The notes: generated from the sequence alone by a model not told the origin. A stretch of 64,000 nucleotides of DNA from Brachybacterium sp036311905 (GCF_036311905.1 NZ_JAZDCH010000006.1:110695-174694); one strand, 5' to 3'. Positions 16,587 through 25,423 are shown, counted from the first letter of the stretch. Numbers and translations are program-made.

Positions 16587-17669
16587 TCAGCTCCGGTCGT
16601 CGACTGCGGCCTGGGAGGCCTCCGCCCAGCGGGTGACGAGCTCCGTGGGGCGCCCCGAGTCGAGGGCCGCGGTGACCTCGGCATGGGCAGCGACGAAGCG
16701 CTCGGCGAAGTCAGCGGACGCCGGCTGGTCGATGCCGTCGAAAGCCACCACCCCCGCCGCGGCGTTCAGCAGCACCGCATCGCGGACCGGGCCCAGCCGG
16801 CCCTCGGACGACCCGGCGAACACCTCACGGGCGACCTGAGCGTTCTCCTCCGCGGACCCGCCGCGCAGCGCATCGTGACCGCTGCGGGGGATGCCGAGGA
16901 GCACCTCGGGGACCAGGACGTGCTCGCGCACCTCGCCACCGCGCACCTCCCAGACGTCCGACGGGGCGGTGACGGTGAGCTCGTCGAGCCCGTCCTGCCC
17001 TCGGAACACGAGGGCGCTCGTCCCGCGGGAGGCGAAGACTCCGGCGACGATCGGCGCGATCTGGGGATCGGCGACGCCGACGGCGCTCGCCCGCGGTCGT
17101 GCCGGGTTCGTGATCGGGCCGAGGACGTTCATCACGGTCGGGATCCCGAGCCCCTTGCGCGCCTCGGCGGTGTGCCGCATCGAGGGATGGAATACCTGCG
17201 CGAAGAGGAAGGTCATGCCGACCTGCTCCACGAGCGCCTCGACTGCGGGGACCGGGAGGTCCAGGCGGACTCCGAGCGCCTCGAGGACGTCGGCGGAGCC
17301 GGACCTCGAGGTCGAGGCCCGGTTGCCGTGCTTGACGACGGTGCGTCCGGTCGAGGCGATGACGACAGACGCCATCGTGGAAATGTTCACGGTCTGCGCG
17401 AGGTCGCCGCCGGTGCCGACGATGTCGATCGCACGGTCGGTGGCGCGCACCGGGCGGGCATGGGCGACCATCGAGTCGGCCAGGGCGCCGAGCTCCTCGC
17501 TCGTGACCCCCTTCGCCTGCAGGGCGACCAGGAAGCCGGCGAGCTGCACCGCGGACGCGCTGCCGGAGAAGACCTCGTCCATCGCCCACCCCGCCTGCGC
17601 GGCCTCCAGATCCTCGCCGCGCACGAGGCGCGCCGTGAGCCGGGACCAGGTCGGGGTGTTCTCGCTCAT
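16587..17669 (-). CDS. trpD: Anthranilate phosphoribosyltransferase TrpD
   Basis: 360-residue second enzyme of tryptophan synthesis, joining anthranilate with phosphoribosyl pyrophosphate. The PRPP motif DIVGTGGDLAQTVNIST, the KHGNRASTSRSGSADVLEALG anthranilate-site segment (read in two parts here) and NVLGPITNPARP are all present. The ATG at 17669 agrees with family N-termini; GGGAG is only 1 nt away and GATCAT lies 7 nt upstream, so initiation may be leaderless. Solitary trpD, away from other trp genes and beside ctaE-qcrCAB, copies the Rv2192c order of mycobacteria. Confidence 0.95.
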   Translation of the reverse strand: MSENTPTWSRLTARLVRGEDLEAAQAGWAMDEVFSGSASAVQLAGFLVALQAKGVTSEELGALADSMVAHARPVRATDRAIDIVGTGGDLAQTVNISTMASVVIASTGRTVVKHGNRASTSRSGSADVLEALGVRLDLPVPAVEALVEQVGMTFLFAQVFHPSMRHTAEARKGLGIPTVMNVLGPITNPARPRASAVGVADPQIAPIVAGVFASRGTSALVFRGQDGLDELTVTAPSDVWEVRGGEVREHVLVPEVLLGIPRSGHDALRGGSAEENAQVAREVFAGSSEGRLGPVRDAVLLNAAAGVVAFDGIDQPASADFAERFVAAHAEVTAALDSGRPTELVTRWAEASQAAVDDRS

Positions 17670-17838
17670 GCTCCCGATGATCGCACCTGCGCCGTGCCGC
17701 GCGCACGACGGCCCGCCCACCGAACCGCTCCATCCCGCCCGGGCGGAGCGCGTCACGGAACGGTCACGACGGGGCGACCCGACCCCTCACCTGCACAGAG
17801 GGCGCGTGTCCCGGTTCGTGACACCTCGTCAGGAGGGC

Positions 17839-17925
17839 TATGCTGGGACGGTCCGCCCGGGGTGCTCCCCGCGGCGTGCCCGGACGTCGTGATCCGGGCC
17901 GCCGATCCTGACCGCACGACATAAT
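17839..17925 (+). promoter_or_regulatory. Two -10 candidates before ctaE
   Basis: TATGCT (17839-17844), with TTCGTG 18 nt upstream, would give a leader of about 80 nt. CATAAT (17920-17925) ends 6 nt before the GTG start and would give a leaderless ctaE mRNA. Confidence 0.4.
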
Positions 17926-17931
17926 GGTGAC

Positions 17932-18663
17932 GTGAGTACTGCGACCCTGCCTGAGCGCCCCGCCGCCGCCCTGCCGGCGGTCGGCCGACCCAACCCGACG
18001 CAGATCGGCACGATCGTCTGGCTCGCGAGCGAGCTGATGTTCTTCGGCGGCCTGTTCGCGATGATCTTCACCCTCCGCTCGATGGTCCCCGAGACCTTCG
18101 CGGACGGCCAGGCCCACTTCACGCACGGCTTCGCCCTGCTGAACACCGTGATCCTGGTCGCGAGCTCCTTCACCTGCCAGATGGGCGTGTGGATCGCCGA
18201 GGGCCGCCTCCCGGGCGGCCGCACCTTCACCCCGCGCAAGCACCGCACCGGTTCGATCTTCAACATCGCCCGCTGGGGCATGGTCGAGTGGTACATCCTC
18301 ACCTTCGCCATGGGCGCTGTCTTCGTCTCCGGTCAGGCCTTCGAGTACGCGGAGCTGGTGCACAAGGGCGTGACGCTGTCGTCCTCGCCCTTCGGCTCGG
18401 TGTTCTACCTCTCGACCGGCTTCCACGGGCTGCACGTCCTCGGCGGCCTGATCGCCTTCCTGATGGTCCTGATGCGCGCCTTCGCCGCGGACTCCTTCTC
18501 GCAGCACGAGCAGGTCTCGGCCATCTGCATCTCGTACTACTGGCACTTCGTGGACGTGGTGTGGATCGTGCTGTTCTTCATCGTCTACCTGCTCGATCCG
18601 CTGTCCACGATGCTGAACGGCGACCACATGGTCCCGGTCGACTTCGTCTGGAGGCTGTTCTGA
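17932..18663 (+). CDS. ctaE: Cytochrome c oxidase subunit III (aa3 type)
   Basis: 243 residues with five to six membrane helices. Conserved segments include ASELMFFGGLFAM near the N-terminus, the heme-copper subunit III FHGLHVLGG motif and YYWHFVDVVWIVLF at the C-terminus. The subunit stabilises proton pumping by subunit I in the aa3 oxidase that accepts electrons directly from the bc1 complex in actinobacteria. It heads the ctaE-qcrC-qcrA-qcrB cluster, as in mycobacteria and corynebacteria, while subunits I and II are in the facing cluster. The 100-nt gap before qcrC is pyrimidine-rich. Confidence 0.95.
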   Translation: MSTATLPERPAAALPAVGRPNPTQIGTIVWLASELMFFGGLFAMIFTLRSMVPETFADGQAHFTHGFALLNTVILVASSFTCQMGVWIAEGRLPGGRTFTPRKHRTGSIFNIARWGMVEWYILTFAMGAVFVSGQAFEYAELVHKGVTLSSSPFGSVFYLSTGFHGLHVLGGLIAFLMVLMRAFAADSFSQHEQVSAICISYYWHFVDVVWIVLFFIVYLLDPLSTMLNGDHMVPVDFVWRLF

Positions 18664-18766
18664 TCCCCGGTCGGATCCCTCCCCTCGGACCGCAGTCCGC
18701 GCCCCCTCCCTCCCCCGACTCCCCCGTCTCGCCCGTCTCCTTCCTCCACGAATCGAGGTCCGAACC

Positions 18767-19567
18767 GTGAAGGCACTCGCCGCCCGACGTCATCATCCGA
18801 TGGCGCTCCTCGTGATACTGCTGCTCGCGCTCGTTGCGACCGGCGGGCTGTACGCCGCCTTCCAGCCGCAGTCGGCGCAGGCCGAGGCCTACACCCAGGA
18901 CGATGTGGAGGCCGGAGAGGCGCTCTTCCTCGCCAACTGCGCGACCTGCCACGGCCGCAGCGCAGAGGGCCTCCAGGAGGCCGACGGCTCGACCCTCGGC
19001 CCCTCCCTCATCGGCGTCGGCGCCGCCGCGGTCGACTTCCAGGTCGGCACCGGCCGCATGCCCATGCAAGCTTCCGGTCCTCAGGCGCCGCGCAAGCCCG
19101 CGCAGATGAACGAGGAGCAGACCCGGCAGCTCGCCGCCTACGTCGCGTCGCTGGGCCCCGGCCCCGCGGTGCCCGACGAGGAGTACCTCGACGCCTCCCT
19201 CGGCGACGCCGAGCGCGGTGGCGAGATCTTCCGCATCAACTGCGCCATGTGCCACAACGCCGCCGGCGCTGGCGGCGCCCTCACCCGCGGCAAGTACGCC
19301 CCGGAGGTGACCGGGCTCGAGGCCAAGCACGTCTACGAGGCGATGGAGACCGGCCCCCAGAACATGCCGGTGTTCAACGACACCAACCTGTCCCCCGAGG
19401 ACAAGCGCGACGTCATCGCCTACCTCGAGGCGATCGATGAGGTCGGCTCGCCCGGCGGCATCTCCCTGGGCTCCCTCGGTCCCGTCACCGAGGGTCTGTA
19501 CGCCTGGACCATCGTCCTGTCCCTGCTGACCGCCTGCGCCGTGTGGCTGGGGGCGAAGGCCAAGTGA
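18767..19567 (+). CDS. qcrC: Cytochrome bc1 complex diheme cytochrome c subunit
   Basis: 266 residues. An N-terminal signal anchor (about 12-32) precedes two c-type domains with CATCH (Cys58, Cys61, His62) and CAMCH (Cys159, Cys162, His163); a C-terminal helix (about 242-262) anchors it outside. The diheme form replaces soluble cytochrome c and passes electrons straight to the CuA centre of CtaC in the supercomplex. Axial Met candidates are in RMPMQA and ENMPVF. The GTG start follows GAGG. Its TGA overlaps the next GTG (GTGA), so translation is coupled. Confidence 0.95.
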   Translation: MKALAARRHHPMALLVILLLALVATGGLYAAFQPQSAQAEAYTQDDVEAGEALFLANCATCHGRSAEGLQEADGSTLGPSLIGVGAAAVDFQVGTGRMPMQASGPQAPRKPAQMNEEQTRQLAAYVASLGPGPAVPDEEYLDASLGDAERGGEIFRINCAMCHNAAGAGGALTRGKYAPEVTGLEAKHVYEAMETGPQNMPVFNDTNLSPEDKRDVIAYLEAIDEVGSPGGISLGSLGPVTEGLYAWTIVLSLLTACAVWLGAKAK

Positions 19568-20640
19568 ACGCGAGCATGAACACCAACCTCGATGGCACCA
19601 ACCCCGCGCGCGGCGTGAGCGCCGTCGCGCCCAAGGAGGACGGCGGTTTCCCGAACCCGGGCCTGCCCCCGCACGTCCACCGCCAGGCGGACCACTCCAA
19701 GACCGCGGAGAAGCGCGCCGAGCGCCTCGTCGCCGGCATGTTCCTGCTGTCGGTGCTGGGGACCGCGGTCTTCATCGCCGCCTACTTCCTGGTCACGCCG
19801 ACCGGGCGGAACATCTTCGCCGAGGAGGGCACCCCCAGCGCCCTGTGGTGGTCGAACCTGGTCACCGGTCTCGGCCTCGCGATCGCCGTCTTCTTCATCG
19901 GTGCCGCCGCCGTGCACTGGGCCAAGACGCTCATGCCCGACGAGGAGATGGTCGAGGAGCGCCACGACATCCGCAGCTCCGAGGAGACCCGCGAGGTCGC
20001 CGCCGGCATCATCACCGACGGCTTCGCGGAGTCGGGCATCGCCCGTCGGCCCGTGATCGTCACCGCGATGGTCGCCGCCTTCGCCGCGCTCCCCATCGCG
20101 GTCCTCGCGCCGCTGTCGACCCTCGGCCCGCTGCCGGGCAACAAGCTCCACCACACCTTCTGGGGCCACAACCCCGGTCAGCGCCTGGCGCGGGACCACG
20201 ACGGCACCCCGATCAAGCTCTCCGACGTGGCAATGAACTCGATCTTCCACGTGATGCCGGAGGGGCTCACAGAGGAGACCCCGCACTTCCTCGAGGAGCG
20301 CGCCAAGGCCGCGGCGGTCATCGTCCGCATCGACCCGAAGCTCGCCAAGAACGAGGAGAGCATGAGCCAGGGCGTCCAGGGCGTCCTCGCGTTCTCCAAG
20401 ATCTGCACCCATGTGGGCTGCCCCGTCGCTCTCTACGAGCAGCAGACGCACCACATGCTGTGCCCCTGCCACCAGTCCACCTTCGACGTCACCGACGGCG
20501 CCAAGGTGATCTTCGGCCCGGCCCACCGCCCGCTCCCCCAGCTGCCGATCGAGGTCGATGACGAGGGCTACCTCGTCGCCCCCGGCGACTTCAACTCGCC
20601 CATCGGTCCCAGCTTCTGGAACATCCACAAGGACCGGTGA
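19564..20640 (+). CDS. qcrA: Cytochrome bc1 complex Rieske iron-sulfur subunit
   Basis: 358 residues, longer than proteobacterial Rieske proteins because actinobacterial QcrA has three membrane helices, seen here near 57-80, 95-120 and 165-185. The C-terminal 2Fe-2S domain has box I CTHVGC (Cys281, His283, disulfide Cys286) and box II CPCH (Cys300, Cys302, His303). It takes electrons from menaquinol and passes them to QcrC. The GTG at 19564 overlaps the qcrC stop; an ATG 12 nt later is an alternative. Confidence 0.95.
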   Translation: MNASMNTNLDGTNPARGVSAVAPKEDGGFPNPGLPPHVHRQADHSKTAEKRAERLVAGMFLLSVLGTAVFIAAYFLVTPTGRNIFAEEGTPSALWWSNLVTGLGLAIAVFFIGAAAVHWAKTLMPDEEMVEERHDIRSSEETREVAAGIITDGFAESGIARRPVIVTAMVAAFAALPIAVLAPLSTLGPLPGNKLHHTFWGHNPGQRLARDHDGTPIKLSDVAMNSIFHVMPEGLTEETPHFLEERAKAAAVIVRIDPKLAKNEESMSQGVQGVLAFSKICTHVGCPVALYEQQTHHMLCPCHQSTFDVTDGAKVIFGPAHRPLPQLPIEVDDEGYLVAPGDFNSPIGPSFWNIHKDR

Positions 20641-20645
20641 CCCCC

Positions 20646-22325
20646 ATGACCACCACCACCTCCCGCTCCCCGAAGGCCGCCCCGGCGGCGAACGGCACCT
20701 CGCGCATCCAGAAGCTCGGCGCGGTCGGCGGCGACTGGCTCGACCAGCGCACCTCCGGCGGCGGCTTCGTCCGCTTCATCGCGCGCAAGATCTTCCCCGA
20801 CCACTGGTCGTTCATGTTCGGCGAGGTCGCGCTGTACAGCTTCGTGATCCTGCTGATCTCGGGCGTCTTCCTCACGATGTTCTTCGACCCCTCCATGGAG
20901 GAGGTCATCTACACCGGGCCGTACGAGCCGTTGCAGGGCGCTCACGTGTCCCGCGCGTTCGAGTCGACGATGCAGATCTCCTTCGAGGTCAAGGGCGGCC
21001 TGCTCTTCCGCCAGATGCACCACTGGTCCGCGCTGGTGTTCATGGTCGCGATCTTCGTGCACATGTTCCGCGTGTTCTTCACCGGCGCCTTCCGCAAGCC
21101 GCGCGAGCTCAACTGGCTGGTCGGCTTCGCCCTCATGGTCCTGGGCATGGTCGCCGGCTTCACCGGCTACTCGCTCCCCGACGACGTCCTCTCCGGCAAC
21201 GGTCTGCGCGTGGTCGACGGCCTGATGAAGTCGATCCCGGTGGTCGGCACCTACATCTCGATGCTGCTGTTCGGCGGCGAGTTCCCCGGCACGCAGATCA
21301 TCCCGCGCTTCTTCACCATGCACATCCTGCTGGTGCCCGCGCTGATCCTCGGCCTGATCGCGATCCACATGGTGCTGCTCGTGCTGCACAAGCACACCCA
21401 GTACCCCGGGCCCGGCCGCACCGAGCGCAATGTCGTCGGTTTCCCGGTCTTCCCGGTGTACGCGGCCAAGGCGGGCGGCTTCTTCTTCCTGGTCTTCGGC
21501 ATCATCACCCTCATCTCGGCGACGACCTCGATCAACGCCATGTGGGTGTACGGCCCCTACGACCCCTCCCCCGTGTCCGCCGGCTCGCAGCCTGACTGGT
21601 ACATGCTCTGGACCGACGGCGGCCTCCGCCTCATCCCGGGCTGGGAGTTCACCATCTTCGGCTACGTGATCTCGCTGAACATGCTGATCCCGATGGCCCT
21701 CTACGGCGGGATGCTGGCCGTCCTGGCTCTGTACCCGTTCATCGAGGCCTGGGTGACCGGTGACGATCGAGAGCACCACCTCAACGACCTCCCGTACAAC
21801 GCCCCGGTCCGTACCGGCCTCGGCGTCGCGTGGATCAGCCTGTACGTGATCCTGGCGTTGGCTGCGACCAACGACCTCATCGCGATCGCCCTGCACCTCT
21901 CCATCAACGACCTCACCTGGGCGTTCCGGATCGGCATCTTCGTGATCCCGGTGCTGCTGTTCTACGTGACGAAGCGGCTCTGCCTGGCGCTGCAGCGCCA
22001 GAAGCGCGAGCTCGTCCTGCACGGCCGCGAGACCTCCCGCATCGTGCGTACCGAGACCGGTGACATGATCGAGATCCACGCGCCGCTCAACGAGTACGAC
22101 CGCTGGGTCCTCGTGCAGCATGACGATTACCGTCCGCTGCAGGCCGGGAACGGCGTCTCCTCGCTCCGCGCGAAGGCGACGAGCTTCTTCTTCAAGGACC
22201 GCATCGAGCCGGTCTCCCCGGCCGAGCTGCGTGAGGCCATGGAGCATGCCGGGCACGAGCGCCACGTCATCGACGAGCTCACCGGCGGCGACTACCGGAC
22301 CCCGGCGGAGAAGGCCAGCCACTGA
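20646..22325 (+). CDS. qcrB: Cytochrome bc1 complex cytochrome b subunit
   Basis: About 559 residues with eight or more membrane helices. Paired heme-binding His occur in the HHWSALVFMVAIFVHMFRVFF helix (read in parts) and in the later TMHILLVPALIL/IHMVLLVLHKH helix; PDWYMLW is the quinol-site PEWY equivalent, typical of actinobacteria. The roughly 120-residue C-terminal soluble extension (LHGRETSRIVRTETGDM) is also characteristic. It oxidises menaquinol and is the target of Q203-type inhibitors in mycobacteria. ATG at 20646 is preferred; the in-frame GTG at 20637 overlaps the qcrA stop and is possible. A strong terminator follows. Confidence 0.95.
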   Translation: MTTTTSRSPKAAPAANGTSRIQKLGAVGGDWLDQRTSGGGFVRFIARKIFPDHWSFMFGEVALYSFVILLISGVFLTMFFDPSMEEVIYTGPYEPLQGAHVSRAFESTMQISFEVKGGLLFRQMHHWSALVFMVAIFVHMFRVFFTGAFRKPRELNWLVGFALMVLGMVAGFTGYSLPDDVLSGNGLRVVDGLMKSIPVVGTYISMLLFGGEFPGTQIIPRFFTMHILLVPALILGLIAIHMVLLVLHKHTQYPGPGRTERNVVGFPVFPVYAAKAGGFFFLVFGIITLISATTSINAMWVYGPYDPSPVSAGSQPDWYMLWTDGGLRLIPGWEFTIFGYVISLNMLIPMALYGGMLAVLALYPFIEAWVTGDDREHHLNDLPYNAPVRTGLGVAWISLYVILALAATNDLIAIALHLSINDLTWAFRIGIFVIPVLLFYVTKRLCLALQRQKRELVLHGRETSRIVRTETGDMIEIHAPLNEYDRWVLVQHDDYRPLQAGNGVSSLRAKATSFFFKDRIEPVSPAELREAMEHAGHERHVIDELTGGDYRTPAEKASH

Positions 22326-22346
22326 GGCCATCCCCTCCCCCACCCT

Positions 22347-22384
22347 GACGAGGGCCCGAGAGCTTCTGCTCTCGGGCCCTCGTC
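22347..22384 (+). terminator. Terminator of the ctaE-qcrCAB cluster
   Basis: A perfect 16-bp stem (22347-22362 with 22369-22384, core GGGCCCGAGAG) encloses the 6-nt loop CTTCTG, 22 nt after the qcrB stop. No T-run, as usual in GC-rich actinobacteria. Confidence 0.85.
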
Positions 22385-22541
22385 ATGTCTGATGGCGCGC
22401 GGCGACAGGGCCGCGCGGCGCAGGATCGGGGTCGACGGACGGAGCTTCCGGGCGGGCGAGCGTCACTCTCCAGAGCAGAGGGGACGTCAGTGCACTGCGG
22501 GGCGCGAGATGCAGGACCACCCCCACGGAGTCAGAGGGACC

Positions 22542-22814
22542 TCAGCGCAGCACGGGGCTGGTCTGCCGCGGTGGCGCCTCCCCGCGTCCGGCAGCCGCCT
22601 CGACGAGGAATCGCGCCGCGACCAGACTGAGCCGGCGGTCGGCTCGTCGGAGCTCCCGGAGGGAGCGCAACTGCTGGGCGGACGGATTGAGACCGCGGAC
22701 CGCGAGGATCTCGCGCGCCCACGCCACCGCGCGATCCAGGGCGTCGTCGTCCGCGAACAGTCCACGGACCTCGCGCTCTGCGCGCCCGGCCGGGTCGATG
22801 CTGCCACCGATCAT
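22542..22814 (-). CDS. Small hypothetical protein, unrecognised
   Basis: 90 residues, charged and predicted mostly helical (DPAGRAEREVRGLFADDD, SLRELRRADRRLSLVAARFL). No signal peptide, membrane helix or metal motif. Support for coding comes from an excellent AGGAGG 7 nt before the ATG at 22814 and from the strong G/C bias at third positions. It sits alone between the two facing respiratory clusters, each ended by its own terminator. Upstream, between it and the ctaF terminator, lies the 18-bp tandem array. I cannot name a family; a regulator or an assembly helper are only guesses. Confidence 0.6.
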   Translation of the reverse strand: MIGGSIDPAGRAEREVRGLFADDDALDRAVAWAREILAVRGLNPSAQQLRSLRELRRADRRLSLVAARFLVEAAAGRGEAPPRQTSPVLR

Positions 22815-23000
22815 CGTGGCCCCTCCTGTCTTGAGCGGCATGCAGGGCGATGCCGCGCGGCTCGGAGGGACAGCAGGTCGGCGTGTCCGCTCCGTCGCCC
22901 ACGCTAGCACCGGGTGCTCCTCGGCCCGGGGAGACAGCAGGAATGCGCCGGTCCGTCTACCGCTCAGCCAGTTGCGCCGTACGTGCGGGACGAAGGGCTC

Positions 23001-23045
23001 TCTTCATACAGCGTTATTACACAGTGTTTGCCAGTACACCCTCGG
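23001..23045. promoter_or_regulatory. AT-rich promoter-like island
   Basis: The stretch around 23005-23035 is the most AT-rich of this intergenic region. On the minus strand CTGGCA and TGTAAT/GTAATA resemble -35 and -10 elements for the 90-residue gene; ACACAGTGT (23020-23028) is a small palindrome that could be an operator. No start site can be fixed by eye. Confidence 0.3.
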
Positions 23046-23198
23046 GTCGCGAATGCTCACTGGACCGAGCGTGCTTCGCCGACCGGGCGTGCTCCACCGA
23101 GCGGAGCGTGCTTCGCCGAGCGGGCGTGCACCGTGGTCCGCGAGTGCTCAGTGGACGGGACGTGCTCCTTCAAGCATGCGTGCTCCGCGGAGCGGCCT
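23035..23198. repeat. Degenerate 18-bp tandem array, nine units
   Basis: The element TGCTC/TGCTT/TGCAC recurs at 23054, 23072, 23090, 23109, 23127, 23145, 23163 and 23181: spacing 18 nt, once 19. A ninth diverged unit starts at 23035. The core is GCGTGCTC followed by a loosely conserved CCGGACCGGG-like half. Units 2 and 4 differ at one position; units 0-1 resemble units 5-6, suggesting block duplication. The one 19-nt unit breaks every reading frame, so it is not one intact repeat protein, although each half would encode Cys-x5 hexapeptides. It lies between the ctaCDF terminator and the 90-residue gene. Confidence 0.75.
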
Positions 23199-23235
23199 CC
23201 CCGAGGGGGGACACGGTTCCTCCGCCCAGATGCAC

Positions 23236-23271
23236 CGCACCCCCGCACCGGAGATCCGGTGCGGGGGTGCG
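23236..23271 (-). terminator. Terminator of ctaCDF
   Basis: Perfect 16-bp stem (23236-23251 with 23256-23271, core CCCCCGCACCGG) with loop AGAT, 25 nt past the ctaF stop. Confidence 0.85.
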
Positions 23272-23295
23272 AGGAGAGTGTAGCGAGTTGCCGAC

Positions 23296-23712
23296 TCAGT
23301 GCTGGTGCTGGCCGACGGAGAACTCGAGGACCCAGCTGATGATGCCGTAGATGACGAACACAACGCCGATGGCGAGGATCCACCAGCCGGCGGCGACGCC
23401 GAGGAAGGCCATCGCGCAACCGATGGACAGCCACAGCGGTGCCCAGCTGTACGGGGCGAAGCTGCCCTGCACACCGGCCTCGTCGGAGACCTCGGCGTTC
23501 TCGTCACCGGCGGCACCCTGGTCATGCTTGCGCAGGGTGATCGTCATGAGCACGGCGATCATGAAGCTCAGACCCGAGGTGGCGAGGATCGCCGGGAAGC
23601 CCGCGCCCTCAATGCCCATCGGCTCATAGCGCCAGGTGAGATAGCCGTAAGCGGCACCGACGACGAGGAGGAAGACGCCGAGGATGTAGAAGATCTTGGC
23701 AGCGGCCTTCAT
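23296..23712 (-). CDS. ctaF: Cytochrome c oxidase subunit IV (CtaF)
   Basis: 138-residue membrane protein of the actinobacterial aa3 oxidase. Four hydrophobic helices are visible: FYILGVFLLVVGAAYG, FPAILATSGLSFMIAVLM, APLWLSIGCAMAFLGVAAG and the final ILAIGVVFVIYGIISWVLEF, with a soluble loop rich in Asp/Glu between the second and third. It stabilises subunit I in the bcc-aa3 supercomplex. AGGAG stands 8 nt before its ATG, and the gene begins one base after the ctaD stop, so ctaC-ctaD-ctaF is a tight operon ended by a 16-bp hairpin. Confidence 0.93.
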   Translation of the reverse strand: MKAAAKIFYILGVFLLVVGAAYGYLTWRYEPMGIEGAGFPAILATSGLSFMIAVLMTITLRKHDQGAAGDENAEVSDEAGVQGSFAPYSWAPLWLSIGCAMAFLGVAAGWWILAIGVVFVIYGIISWVLEFSVGQHQH

Positions 23713-23713
23713 G

Positions 23714-25423
23714 TCAGTTGCTCCTGGGGTGCTCGATGGGCTCCGCGTGCAGCATGTGGTCCTGCAGGCCGACCTCCGGGTGGTGGAGGTCGAAGGCGGG
23801 ACGCTCCGAACGCACACGGGGCAGGGAGTGGAAGTTGTGTCGCGGCGGCGGGCACGACGTCGCCCACTCGAGCGAGGCGCCGTAGCCCCACGGATCGTCG
23901 ACCTCGATCTTCTTGCCCTTGATGTGGGTGAGGACCGCGTTGAGCAGGAAGGGCAGGGTCGAGGCGCCCATGATGAACGCACCGACGGTCGAGATCTGGT
24001 TCAGCCAGGTGAAATCGTCCTCTGCGAGGTAGTTCACGTAGCGGCGGGGAGCGCCGAGCACGCCGAGCCAGTGCTGGATCAGGAACGTCATGTGGAAGCC
24101 GATGGTCAGCAGCCAGAAGTGCAGCTTGCCGATGCCCTCCGAGAGCTTGTAGCCGAACATCTTGGGCCACCAGAAGTAGAAGCCCGCGAACATCTCGAAC
24201 ACCACGGTCCCGGCCATCACGTAGTGGAAGTGCGCGACCACGAAGTAGGTATCGGACAGCGGCCAGTCCAGCACCGGCGAGGAGAGGATGACACCGGTGA
24301 GACCACCGAAGATGAAGGTGGTGAGGAAGCCGAGGGTGAACAACATCGGCGTCTCGAAGGTCAGCGACCCTCGCCACATGGTCCCGATCCAGTTGAAGAA
24401 CTTCACGCCCGTCGGCACCGCGATGAGCATCGTCATGAAGGCGAAGAAGTCCAGCATGACCGCACCGGTGGTGTACATGTGGTGAGCCCACACGGTGACG
24501 GAGAGGGCGGCGATCGAGATGGTCGCGCCGATCAGCGTCTTGTATCCGAAGATCGGCTTGCGGGAGAAGACCGGGATGATCTCCGAGGCGATGCCGAAGA
24601 AGGGCAGCGCGAGCACGTACACCTCGGGGTGGCCGAAGAACCAGAAGAGGTGCTGCCACAGGATCGGGCCGCCGTTCTCCGGGTTGAAGACCTGCGCGTC
24701 GAAGCGACGGTCGGCGCCGAGCGCCAGCAGGGCGGAAGCCAGGGGCGGGAAGGCCATCAGCACCAGCACACCGGTGATCAGCACGTTCCACGTGAAGATC
24801 GGCATGCGGAACATGGTCATGCCGGGCATGCGCATGCACAGGATCGTGGTGATGAAGTTGACCGAGCCGAGGATCGTGCCGAAGCCCTGCAAGGCGAGGC
24901 CGAAGACCCAGAGATCACCACCCAGTCCCGGGGTGAACGTGGTGTCGGACAGCGGCGCATAGGCGAACCAGCCGAAGGACGCGGCACCCTGCGGGGTGAG
25001 GAAGCCGGCGACCACGATCAGAGAGCCCCAGAGGGTGATCCAGAAGGCGAACATGTTCAGACGCGGGAACGCCATGTCCACGGCGCCGATCTGCAGCGGC
25101 ACCAGGTAGTTCGCGAAGCCGTTGAACAGCGGGGTGCCGAACATCAGCAGCATGATCGTGCCGTGCATGGTGAACAGCTGGTTGTACTGGTCCTTCGAGA
25201 CCACGACCTGGAGGCCGGGCTCCCACAGCTCGGTACGGATGCCGAGCGCGAGCAGGCCTCCGAAGGCGAAGAAGGCGAAGGCCATGCCCATGTACATCTT
25301 GCCGATCAGCTTGTGATCGGTGGTGGTCAGCAGCTGGAAGAACTGGCTGCCCAGGCTGTGCTTCCGCTGCTCGACGAATCGCGCCGGGCGCGCGGGCGAC
25401 GCGGTGACGGTCTCGGCGCTCAC
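23714..25423 (-). CDS. ctaD: Cytochrome c oxidase subunit I (aa3 type)
   Basis: 569 residues with twelve membrane helices carrying heme a, heme a3 and CuB. CuB and active-site markers include FWFFGHPEVYVLALP (His-Tyr cross-link pair) and WAHHMYTTG; the K- and D-channel helices are conserved, as is HFHYVMAGTVVF with the heme His. It reduces oxygen and pumps protons. The GTG start overlaps the ctaC stop (GTGA) and has GGGAG 5 nt upstream. The C-terminal 50 residues are soluble and Pro/His-rich (RHNFHSLPRVRSERP), as in other actinobacterial CtaD proteins. Confidence 0.96.
   Translation of the reverse strand: MSAETVTASPARPARFVEQRKHSLGSQFFQLLTTTDHKLIGKMYMGMAFAFFAFGGLLALGIRTELWEPGLQVVVSKDQYNQLFTMHGTIMLLMFGTPLFNGFANYLVPLQIGAVDMAFPRLNMFAFWITLWGSLIVVAGFLTPQGAASFGWFAYAPLSDTTFTPGLGGDLWVFGLALQGFGTILGSVNFITTILCMRMPGMTMFRMPIFTWNVLITGVLVLMAFPPLASALLALGADRRFDAQVFNPENGGPILWQHLFWFFGHPEVYVLALPFFGIASEIIPVFSRKPIFGYKTLIGATISIAALSVTVWAHHMYTTGAVMLDFFAFMTMLIAVPTGVKFFNWIGTMWRGSLTFETPMLFTLGFLTTFIFGGLTGVILSSPVLDWPLSDTYFVVAHFHYVMAGTVVFEMFAGFYFWWPKMFGYKLSEGIGKLHFWLLTIGFHMTFLIQHWLGVLGAPRRYVNYLAEDDFTWLNQISTVGAFIMGASTLPFLLNAVLTHIKGKKIEVDDPWGYGASLEWATSCPPPRHNFHSLPRVRSERPAFDLHHPEVGLQDHMLHAEPIEHPRSN

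Noticed and set aside
22978..23045. Mobile-element end, because of the AT-rich island
   Set aside because: No inverted ends, target duplication or transposase fragment could be seen.
23035..23198. CRISPR array
   Set aside because: Unit of 18 bp without separate unique spacers of 30-40 nt, no cas genes nearby, and units are too degenerate.
23035..23198. Plasmid-type iteron origin
   Set aside because: Spacing is iteron-like, but no rep gene, DnaA box cluster or AT-rich melting region accompanies it in core chromosome context.
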